Assembly: GCA_964584905.1 (NCBI GenBank)
Contig: CAZPCC010000405.1
Location: 1 to 12,212 of the forward strand
From: JALZIF01 sp964584905
GTDB taxonomy: Bacteria > Gemmatimonadota > Gemmatimonadetes > Gemmatimonadales > Gemmatimonadaceae
Direction of reading: 5' to 3'
DNA length: 12,212 bases
Part shown: positions 7,267 to 12,212 of the stretch, piece after piece
Layout: each line of letters starts with the position of its first letter
How positions within the stretch are numbered: the first letter of the stretch is position 1
Position numbers and translations under genes: made by a program
The notes under the pieces: generated by a model
Database searches by the model: none
Told to the model about the DNA's origin: nothing
What the model saw: the letters and a program-made list of their open reading frames with translations, nothing else

Positions 7267-8775
7267 TCACTCGCGAACGAGGTCGAGCAGTGCGAACAGT
7301 TCGTCCAGGGCCTCGGGAGGCGGGGATGCGCCGCCCGCCTTGATCTCGTCGCGCAGTTCGCGCGCCCGTTTCAACGCGGAGTCGCCGCGGTAGAGCAGTG
7401 TCTCGATAGGCACCACGCGTTCCTGCGCCAACGGAACCGGCTTGGCCAATGGCCGCTGCTCCAGGTCGTCGAACCCGCTGATGCCGCTCTGAAGCAGATC
7501 GCGCAGCTCCAAGCCGGTGGGCGTGGGGCTGCGCGGATGCGGCGCCGGAACGCGCTCCTCCCTGTCCTTCTCTTCCTTTGCCGGCGCTTCCTCGACGGGC
7601 CGGCCCACGCGATCGTGCAGGGTGCTCCGCGGAAGCTCAGGGTCGGCGAGCGCCTCCGCGGCCGCGTCGAGCGAGGCCAGCGTGTCGGCATCCCGCTTCG
7701 CCACCGCCCGCTCCCAGGCTCCGAGCGCGCCGGCTACCGCCGTTTCACCAAAGCTCCGGGCCGTTTCGGCAAGCGAGCCGAACGCGCGTTCGAGCGCCCG
7801 CCATCCGCGGTCGCGCTCCGACTCGTCAGGCGCGCGTCGCAAATCTCCGATCACGCGCCGCGCGTGTTCGGCAAGGCTCACGACCTCGATCCTGAACCGT
7901 TCGGCAGCCGAGGTGGGGGGGGACGCGGAGGCATCGACGACTGTTGGGCCGTCATCTCGGTAGAAAAGCTCATCGATCGCGACTATTCGCTCGGCCGGCC
8001 CGGTGGGTCCGGCGCCTTCGAACTGCTGGGCGACGTCGCGGAGCGAGCGCTCGGCGCCTTCCGCGTCACCATGCTCGAACAGGCCGGCCGCCGTTCCTAA
8101 CGCCGAGGAGGCCCACCGCAGCTGCCCACGCGTATCCTCGGTCGGAGTCGCCCCTTCGGCCAGCGAAGCTGCCATCTCGCCAAGGCCGGATACGACGCGC
8201 GAGAGCACCGGAAACTCACGAAGAAGCGCGACTCCGCTGAGCACCCGCACATCGTGCAGAAGCGCGCCACGAACCGCCGGATCGCCAGGCTGTGCGGCCA
8301 CCCTGGAGAGGGTAGCGGCGAGCTCCCGCGCCTTGAGCGCTAGATAGGCGCGCCCGCCCGCCTCGGTCGCCGCCTGAACCGTCGCACTCGGTGTGGGCGA
8401 CCGCGGCACTAGTCCGTCGAGCGCTTCGGCGCACGATTTGGCGCGCTGATCGTCCGCCTCCTTCCACTGACGAACGTTGCGCACGAGGATGCGCAGGTCG
8501 TCGATCGTCGCCGTCAGCGCCGATTGGACGTGGGGGGCCCAGGAGAGACGCCCTTCCCGGAATGCGCGGGCACACTGCTCGAGCGAGGTTGCGACCGTGG
8601 TGACCCCGGTCTGGCGGTACATCACCGAATTGCCGCGCAACGCTCGTGTGAGGCGCACGAACGCGTCACGGTTCGGTCCGGTAGAGCCGGCCGAGCCGAA
8701 CAGGGAATCGAGGCCGTCGATGTAGCCCGAGGCCTCGAGGATGAAAAAGTCCAGCGCCGATGTATCCGAAGCCAT
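7267..8775 (-). CDS. Protein with three degenerate HPt-like helical domains, no phospho-accepting His
   Basis: A soluble-looking, almost wholly helical 502-aa protein with no signal peptide or membrane segment. Residues 8-120 resemble an HPt domain, but the H-x-L-K-G-x-A site reads RALRGNS (44-50). Residues 140-250 repeat the fold with RVLSGVALL (177-185) followed by FPVLSRV, the usual HPt continuation. Residues 290-385 repeat it again with GSLAETARSFG (333-343). In all three the histidine is replaced (Arg, Arg, Gly). The linkers carry a 14-residue repeat of the form ERxVxIxxLxYRxD at 262-275 and 452-465. Residues 381-425 are proline-rich and charged, likely disordered, and a last amphipathic helical pair follows. 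No CheA-type kinase or receiver domain is present. I infer a non-catalytic scaffold or a protein that binds response regulators without phosphotransfer; the family is not one I can name. The start at 8775 is preferred to an in-frame start at 8865, because GGAG lies five bases upstream of 8775 and the longer form would overlap pdxJ. Confidence 0.72.
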   Translation of the reverse strand: MASDTSALDFFILEASGYIDGLDSLFGSAGSTGPNRDAFVRLTRALRGNSVMYRQTGVTTVATSLEQCARAFREGRLSWAPHVQSALTATIDDLRILVRNVRQWKEADDQRAKSCAEALDGLVPRSPTPSATVQAATEAGGRAYLALKARELAATLSRVAAQPGDPAVRGALLHDVRVLSGVALLREFPVLSRVVSGLGEMAASLAEGATPTEDTRGQLRWASSALGTAAGLFEHGDAEGAERSLRDVAQQFEGAGPTGPAERIVAIDELFYRDDGPTVVDASASPPTSAAERFRIEVVSLAEHARRVIGDLRRAPDESERDRGWRALERAFGSLAETARSFGETAVAGALGAWERAVAKRDADTLASLDAAAEALADPELPRSTLHDRVGRPVEEAPAKEEKDREERVPAPHPRSPTPTGLELRDLLQSGISGFDDLEQRPLAKPVPLAQERVVPIETLLYRGDSALKRARELRDEIKAGGASPPPEALDELFALLDLVRE

Positions 8776-8780
8776 TTCTA

Positions 8781-8784
8781 CTCC
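8781..8784 (-). promoter_or_regulatory. Ribosome-binding site fixing the start of the HPt-like gene
   Basis: GGAG on the minus strand, five bases before ATG 8775. It decides for this start against the longer in-frame reading from 8865 that would overlap pdxJ. Confidence 0.65.
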
Positions 8785-8801
8785 GAAACCAGGTGCGGGC
8801 G

Positions 8802-8831
8802 AATGTACGCGCCCCACGTCCACACGGTCAA
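8802..8831 (-). promoter_or_regulatory. Putative sigma-70-type promoter of the HPt-like gene
   Basis: On the minus strand TTGACC (8831-8826) and TACATT (8807-8802) are 18 bp apart, with five and four consensus matches. The -35 box overlaps the pdxJ stop codon. A start site about 7 bp past the -10 would leave a leader of roughly 20 bases including the GGAG ribosome-binding site. This is the best promoter-like sequence I found in the window and would drive the HPt-like gene, the membrane protein and ispE. Confidence 0.5.
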
Positions 8832-9562
8832 CGCACCCTGGAGCGCGCCGCATCCATTGCCGCACGCATCTCGCGCACCGCGGCCTCGAGTCCCACGAAA
8901 ACCGCGCGGCTGACTATGTGATGTCCGATGTTCAATTCCTCTATCTCGTCGATGGCCGCCACCGCACCCACATTCGCGACGGTCAGTCCATGCCCCGCAT
9001 GCACCGCCAATCCCAGCGCCCGGCCGGCCTGCGCGGCTTCGTGCAGCGCGGCAACCTGGGCATCGCTGGAGTGGTTGGCGTACCGGCCGGTGTGCAGCTC
9101 CACGGCATCCGCGCCGAGTTCGTGCGACAACCTCACCACGCTCGAGTCCGGATCGATGAACAAGCTGGTTCGGCAGTTCGCGCGCTTCAGCCTGGCAAGA
9201 CCTGTGCGGAGCGCCATCGGGTCACGAGTCAAGTCCAGTCCGCCCTCGGTTGTGATTTCTTCTCTGCGCTCGGGAACGATGGTGACCTGAAACGGTCGCA
9301 GCCGCTCGGCGATGGACAGCATCTCCTCGGTGAGCGCCATCTCGAGGTTGAAGACAGTTCTGACCGATGTTGCGATACCTTCGACGTCGTGGTCCTGAAT
9401 ATGCCGCCGATCTTCGCGCAGGTGCGCGGTTATGCCGTCAGCGCCGGCCACCTCGCATGATCGAGCGGCCTCGACCGGGTCCGGCTCGGTTGCCCGTCGC
9501 GCCTGCCGTAGCGTTGCAACGTGATCGACATTGATGTAAAGCCGCTGGTGGGTTGCTGGCAT
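8828..9562 (-). CDS. pdxJ: Pyridoxine 5'-phosphate synthase
   Basis: Last step of the DXP-dependent vitamin B6 route: joins 1-deoxyxylulose 5-phosphate and 3-amino-2-oxopropyl phosphate into pyridoxine 5'-phosphate; cytosolic TIM barrel, octameric in known members. The 244-aa length is typical. Visible motifs are YINVDHVATLRQAR (9-22), GADGITAHLREDRRHI (40-55) with catalytic His47, FNLEMA (71-76) with Glu74, TIVPERREEITTEGGLD (94-110), FIDPDSS (135-141), AVELHTGRYA (153-162), HAGHGLTVANV (188-198) with His191, and ELNIGHHIVSRAVFVGL (209-225). The ATG at 9562 leaves eight residues before the conserved core, as usual; a weak GCGGG lies upstream. It is divergent from the lipoprotein gene across 46 bp. 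Confidence 0.97.
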   Translation of the reverse strand: MPATHQRLYINVDHVATLRQARRATEPDPVEAARSCEVAGADGITAHLREDRRHIQDHDVEGIATSVRTVFNLEMALTEEMLSIAERLRPFQVTIVPERREEITTEGGLDLTRDPMALRTGLARLKRANCRTSLFIDPDSSVVRLSHELGADAVELHTGRYANHSSDAQVAALHEAAQAGRALGLAVHAGHGLTVANVGAVAAIDEIEELNIGHHIVSRAVFVGLEAAVREMRAAMDAARSRVR

Positions 9563-9598
9563 ATTTTCCCGCCATTAGGTTCGCCTTCGTCCCCTTGT

Positions 9599-9602
9599 GG
9601 AG
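9599..9602 (+). promoter_or_regulatory. Ribosome-binding site deciding the lipoprotein start
   Basis: GGAG, six bases before GTG 9609. A GTG at 9597 in the same frame would contain this GGAG inside the coding region and has no ribosome-binding site of its own, so the start at 9609 is preferred. Confidence 0.6.
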
Positions 9603-9608
9603 TCCCTC

Positions 9609-10088
9609 GTGAAGCAAATTCTCGCTGTCGTGCTCGCCGGAATGCTCGCCGGATGCGCGAGTCAGCCGCAGCAGGTAGACACCGGATATCCGGGGAGCAC
9701 CCCATCGGTGACCACCACGGAAGCCGGCGCAGCCAACCCGCGAGCAGCTGTCGATCGATTCCTCGATACCATCAAACGCCAGGACATTCAGGCGACCTCG
9801 ATGGTGTGGGGAACGGACAAGGGCCCGGCTCGCGACCAGATGACGCGTGATTATCAGGAGAAAGCAATCATAATCATGCAATGCTACCTGGCGCACGATG
9901 ACTACCGTATTGTGAACGACGCACCCGGACTGTCCGGCAAACGCGTCTTTCAGGTAACCCTCGTCAATTCGCAGCGTGAGCGGACCACACCGTTCACCGC
10001 CGTTGAGGGGCCGAGAGGCCGGTGGTTCGTCGAGAGCGCGGAGCTGGATCCCGTCAAGGATTTCTGCCGCAATCCTCCGCAGAACTAG
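9609..10088 (+). CDS. Small predicted lipoprotein of unknown function
   Basis: A 159-aa product from GTG 9609. Residues 1-15 are a short signal peptide with Lys2, a hydrophobic core and lipobox LAGC, so Cys16 should be the lipidated residue after signal peptidase II cleavage. The next residue is Ala, not Asp, favouring outer-membrane sorting if the cell has a Lol system. A Pro/Thr/Gly-rich linker (about 20-45) leads to a compact mixed alpha/beta domain beginning AVDRFLDTIKRQD and containing two more cysteines (in MQCYLAHDD and DFCRNPP). The helix-then-strand pattern, with a second half of alternating strands ending in RGRWFVESAEL, recalls NTF2-like/SnoaL-type or DUF4878-type domains; this is only an impression. 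I do not recognise the family. It is transcribed alone, between divergent pdxJ and convergent mce, and no strong terminator is visible in the 66 bp after it. Confidence 0.8.
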   Translation: MKQILAVVLAGMLAGCASQPQQVDTGYPGSTPSVTTTEAGAANPRAAVDRFLDTIKRQDIQATSMVWGTDKGPARDQMTRDYQEKAIIIMQCYLAHDDYRIVNDAPGLSGKRVFQVTLVNSQRERTTPFTAVEGPRGRWFVESAELDPVKDFCRNPPQN

Positions 10089-10154
10089 GGGTTGTTTCAG
10101 GTTCCACCGATCTTCGGGGGCCCGAGCAGGGGAACGCCGACGGCAGGCGGGGCA
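10089..10154. other. Convergent gap between lipoprotein gene and mce, no clear signal
   Basis: 66 bp between two stop codons. Only short self-complementary bits are present (TCGG/CCGA around GGGC near 10115, and GTTCC/GGAAC flanks). No T-run supports a terminator on either strand. Confidence 0.4.
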
Positions 10155-10565
10155 TTAGTGTTCTGAAAGTTCGATGAGTACGCCCGCCGTGGACGAAGGG
10201 TGCAGGAACGCAATCCGCTTTCCCTCTGCACCTATGCGTGGCGTCTCATCGATCAGGCGAATCCCGGCGGCGCGACACCTGTCGAGCGTGGCATCCAGAT
10301 TGTCCACCGAAAAGCAGATGTGATGGATGCCGGGACCGCGCCTTGCAATGAATCGACCGATGGGAGAGTCATCGGAGCGCGATTCCAGTAGCTCGACGAG
10401 CGAGTCACCGGCCTCGACGGCGGCAATACGCGCCCCGTCAGCGTCGTTGAGAGTGCGCTCAGGCATGTCGAGCACATCACGATAGAACGGAAGCAGCTCG
10501 TCGAGCAGTTGCACCGCGATGCCAACATGGGCGATGCGCGTGCCGCGGCGAGGAGTCGAAGTCAT
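10155..10565 (-). CDS. mce: Methylmalonyl-CoA epimerase (VOC superfamily)
   Basis: Interconverts (2S)- and (2R)-methylmalonyl-CoA, linking propionyl-CoA carboxylation to methylmalonyl-CoA mutase. The 136-aa product has the usual length and the two beta-alpha-beta-beta-beta halves of the VOC fold. IAHVGIAV (11-18) holds the first metal ligand His13, GIHHICFSVDNLDATL (79-94) holds His82, and the C-terminal AGVLIELSE (127-135) holds Glu132. The DETPRIGAEGKRIAFLHP stretch (107-123) is characteristic of this epimerase among VOC proteins. ATG 10565 is chosen because AGGAG lies nine bases upstream and the conserved core starts soon after; two longer in-frame starts (10595, 10646) would add non-conserved residues. 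Mutase and carboxylase genes are not in the window. Confidence 0.93.
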   Translation of the reverse strand: MTSTPRRGTRIAHVGIAVQLLDELLPFYRDVLDMPERTLNDADGARIAAVEAGDSLVELLESRSDDSPIGRFIARRGPGIHHICFSVDNLDATLDRCRAAGIRLIDETPRIGAEGKRIAFLHPSSTAGVLIELSEH

Positions 10566-10574
10566 TGAAGCGCT

Positions 10575-10579
10575 CTCCT
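10575..10579 (-). promoter_or_regulatory. Ribosome-binding site supporting the mce start at 10565
   Basis: AGGAG on the minus strand, nine bases before ATG 10565. It lies inside the frame of the longer readings starting at 10595 and 10646, neither of which has a comparable site. Confidence 0.5.
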
Positions 10580-10644
10580 GGTGTTCGGAGGGCATAAACT
10601 TAACGGACCGGCGGGGAGTGAACGGCCCGTCACGGAGGTATGGC

Positions 10645-10971
10645 ATGTCTAACGCGGTTGCGGTCTCCGACGAGACCTTTCAGGCGGAGATCGAGGAGCA
10701 CGTGGGACTGGCGGTGGTGGACTTCTGGGCGGAATGGTGCGGCCCCTGCCGCGTGATTGCGCCGTCGCTGGATCAGCTCGCCGCCGAGTACACGGGCCGC
10801 GCGAAGGTTACCAAGCTGGACGTCGATGCAAATCAGCGGACTGCCATGAAATACAACATTCGCTCGATTCCGGCCGTGCTATTCTTCAAGGATGGCAAGC
10901 TGGTCGATCAGGTGATCGGCGCTGTTCCCAAGCAGCACCTCGATACAAAGTTCAAGCAGCACGCCGACTGA
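10645..10971 (+). CDS. trxA: Thioredoxin
   Basis: A 108-aa cytosolic dithiol-disulfide oxidoreductase with no signal peptide. The active site WCGPC is at residues 31-35 within VDFWAEWCGPCRVIAP, the buried Asp equivalent is in VVDFWA, KLDVDANQ follows, and the cis-proline loop is SIPAVLFFKDGK. Full family length. GGAGG (10634-10638) lies six bases before ATG 10645; an upstream ATG at 10640 is in another frame. It is divergent from mce across 79 bp, in which I could not place a convincing -35/-10 pair, and it is followed by a strong hairpin before rsmI. Confidence 0.97.
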   Translation: MSNAVAVSDETFQAEIEEHVGLAVVDFWAEWCGPCRVIAPSLDQLAAEYTGRAKVTKLDVDANQRTAMKYNIRSIPAVLFFKDGKLVDQVIGAVPKQHLDTKFKQHAD

Positions 10972-10991
10972 AGGCCTGGCGGTAGCGATCC

Positions 10992-11032
10992 AGCGGGAGC
11001 GGGGGAGAAGCGCGTTCTCTTCCGTTCCCGCT
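10992..11032 (+). terminator. 18-bp hairpin between trxA and rsmI (terminator-like, no U-tract)
   Basis: The arms 10992-11009 and 11015-11032 pair over 18 consecutive positions in RNA, 15 Watson-Crick and 3 G-U, around the 5-nt loop GCGCG. It starts 20 bases after the trxA stop and ends 8 bases before the rsmI ribosome-binding site. No T-run follows on either strand, so it may be a U-less terminator, a partial attenuator or an mRNA 3'-end stabiliser. The hairpin itself is seen directly; the function is inferred. Confidence 0.55.
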
Positions 11033-11040
11033 TGCACATC

Positions 11041-11045
11041 GGAGG
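11041..11045 (+). promoter_or_regulatory. Ribosome-binding site of rsmI
   Basis: GGAGG five bases before the GTG at 11051. An ATG at 11047 is out of frame with RsmI, so the GTG is the real start. Confidence 0.75.
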
Positions 11046-11050
11046 TATGA

Positions 11051-11887
11051 GTGAGCGAAGCCCCTCCCGCGGGCGTGCTGTTCATCGTGAGCACTCCGAT
11101 CGGCAACCTCGGAGACATGTCGTTTCGCGCAGTCGAGACGCTCAAGGAAGCCGACACCATTCTCGCTGAGGATACCCGCCATACACGGCATTTGCTGGAT
11201 CATTACGGAATCAGCACGCCAATGGAGGCGTACCATGAGCATATTGAGGCGCGGGCTGCGCCGCGGCTTGTCGAGAGGCTCCGTGGCGGGGCTCGACTGG
11301 CGCTGGTGACCGATGCAGGCACGCCGCTCGTGTCAGATCCTGGAGCGCGGTTGGTAGCGGCGGTGCGCGAGGCGGGACTTCGCGTGGTGCCGATCCCGGG
11401 GGCCTCAGCGGTTCTCGCCGCGCTCGTGGCCTCAGGCTTTGCCGGTGGACCTTTCACCTTCCTTGGATTTCCGGAGCGTAAGGGCCCGCAAAGGCGGGCG
11501 TTGCTTGCCGCCGCAGTAGAGTGTCTACATCCGAGCGTGCTGTACGAAGCGCCGGGCCGCGTGTCCGGGACGCTCGCGGAATTGGTGGCGTCAGGGGCTG
11601 GTGAACGGCGAGTCGTAGTGGCGCGAGAGTTGACCAAGCAGTTCGAAGAGCTGCGCAGCGGAACGGTGGGGGAACTCGCGACGTATTACGAGGCAGCCCC
11701 GCCGCGAGGAGAAGTCGTGATCGTACTCGAAGGTGCAACGGTCGTCGCACCCAGCGAAGATGCCATGCGCGAACGCGCTCAGGCATTGCGTGCCGAAGGA
11801 CTGACGGCGCGGGATGTCGCACGGGCGATCGTTTCCGAGTTCGGTGCGGCACGCAACGTTGCCTATCGCGTGGCACAGGAATCATGA
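11051..11887 (+). CDS. rsmI: 16S rRNA (cytidine-1402-2'-O)-methyltransferase
   Basis: SAM-dependent methylase of the tetrapyrrole-methylase fold; with RsmH it forms m4Cm1402 in the 30S P site. The 278-aa product contains STPIGNLGDMS (14-24), AEDTRHT (39-45), VTDAGTPLVSDPG (86-98), the SAM-site loop PIPGASA (114-120), FLGFPERKG (137-145), LYEAPGRV (164-171), ARELTKQFEE (191-200) and PRGEVVIVLEG (218-228). Residues 235-278 form the small helical C-terminal domain (RAEGLTARDVARAIVSEFG) found in full-length RsmI. The start is GTG 11051, with GGAGG five bases upstream. Its TGA overlaps the ATG of the next gene by four bases (ATGA), so the two are translated as a unit. Confidence 0.97.
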   Translation: MSEAPPAGVLFIVSTPIGNLGDMSFRAVETLKEADTILAEDTRHTRHLLDHYGISTPMEAYHEHIEARAAPRLVERLRGGARLALVTDAGTPLVSDPGARLVAAVREAGLRVVPIPGASAVLAALVASGFAGGPFTFLGFPERKGPQRRALLAAAVECLHPSVLYEAPGRVSGTLAELVASGAGERRVVVARELTKQFEELRSGTVGELATYYEAAPPRGEVVIVLEGATVVAPSEDAMRERAQALRAEGLTARDVARAIVSEFGAARNVAYRVAQES

Positions 11888-12212
11888 AAGCGTACAGGCT
11901 CGTTCTGCTGGCGCTGGTTCTGGCCGGTGCCGCCGGGTTCGGAGCGGAAACGTCACGGCTGGCGGTGGCGCGGCTGCAGTACGACGGCGGCGGTGACTGG
12001 TATGCCAATCCATCAAGTCTGCCTAACCTCATTCAGGCGATCCGCGAGCGCACCACCTTTCGGGTGGAGCCCACCGAAGCACGCGTCACGCTCACCGACG
12101 ACCGGCTATGGGACTATCCGTTTGTCCACGCAACCGGCCACGGCAACATGAGATTCAGCGACGTGGAGATAGGCAGGCTGCGCGAGTACCTGACGCGGGG
12201 CGGTTTTCTGCA
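11884..12212 (+). CDS. Exported DUF4159-domain protein, C-terminal part cut by window edge
   Basis: The first 109 residues are visible. Residues 1-21 are a Sec-type signal peptide (MKAYR, then a Leu/Val/Ala-rich core and AGAAGFGAE); there is no cysteine, so it is not a lipoprotein. The mature part starts with the signature of DUF4159: RLAVARLQYDGGGDWYANPS (25-44), LPNLIQAIRERT (46-57), VEPTEARVTLTD (61-72), LWDYPFVHATGHGN (75-88), FSDVEIGRLREYLTRGGFL (91-109). Members adopt a Rossmann-like fold related to class I glutamine-amidotransferase-type domains and often lie beside MoxR/DUF58 (von Willebrand-type) genes; the biochemical role is not established. The ATG overlaps the rsmI stop. Whether MoxR or DUF58 genes follow cannot be seen here. 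Confidence 0.88.
   Translation, partial: MKAYRLVLLALVLAGAAGFGAETSRLAVARLQYDGGGDWYANPSSLPNLIQAIRERTTFRVEPTEARVTLTDDRLWDYPFVHATGHGNMRFSDVEIGRLREYLTRGGFL

Noticed and set aside
8776..8865. N-terminal extension of the HPt-like protein from 8865
   Set aside because: It would overlap the end of pdxJ and contain the putative promoter; GGAG before 8775 gives a better start.
9553..9581. TTGCTG-17 bp-TAGGTT as a promoter of the lipoprotein gene
   Set aside because: Position is suitable (about 20-base leader), but both boxes match consensus at only three positions, near chance level in this sequence.
10566..10644. Possible divergent promoter between mce and trxA around CATAAACTTAA
   Set aside because: No -35 element at an acceptable distance could be found on either strand.

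Overview
This window looks like ordinary chromosomal DNA from a GC-rich (roughly 60-65% by eye) free-living bacterium. The style of the proteins fits Gemmatimonadota or a close relative: a DUF4159 protein coupled to rsmI, an HPt-like scaffold protein, a plant-type K+-dependent membrane pyrophosphatase, a tRNA without an encoded CCA end, and short GC-rich intergenic inverted repeats. That placement is an inference from protein flavour and gene order, not a search result. I see no phage, IS, integrase, CRISPR array or defence island.

Minus-strand block (1-9562, read from right to left). pdxJ (pyridoxine 5'-phosphate synthase) comes first. A good promoter overlapping its stop codon then precedes a 502-aa protein that I read as three degenerate HPt-like domains with no phospho-accepting histidine. 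Four bases later comes a UPF0104/LPG-synthase-type integral membrane protein, whose stop codon overlaps the GTG start of ispE (isoprenoid precursor synthesis). Then follow tRNA-Gln(UUG) with its own plausible promoter, an intergenic inverted repeat, and the tight run prs - rplY/ctc - pth - hppA. A 117-bp gap holding a second inverted repeat and a probable terminator separates this from ychF, which runs off the left edge. The classic bacterial prs-ctc-pth-ychF neighbourhood (PRPP supply, ribosomal protein bL25, peptidyl-tRNA recycling, ribosome-associated ATPase) is thus present but interrupted by the ion-pumping pyrophosphatase hppA. Both Prs and the cell's polymerisation reactions connect to pyrophosphate metabolism, so the placement is at least functionally sensible.

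Right-hand block (9609-12212, mostly plus strand). A small lipoprotein of unknown function is divergent from pdxJ and convergent with mce (methylmalonyl-CoA epimerase, minus strand). mce is divergent from trxA (thioredoxin). A near-perfect 18-bp hairpin lies between trxA and rsmI (16S rRNA C1402 2'-O-methyltransferase). The rsmI stop overlaps the start of an exported DUF4159 protein that is cut by the right edge.

All non-coding gaps are shorter than 150 bp. The points most worth a second look are the histidine-less triple HPt-like protein, the two intergenic inverted repeats, the trxA-rsmI hairpin, and the unknown lipoprotein. I did not find a convincing new multi-gene system; most of the window is conserved housekeeping content.
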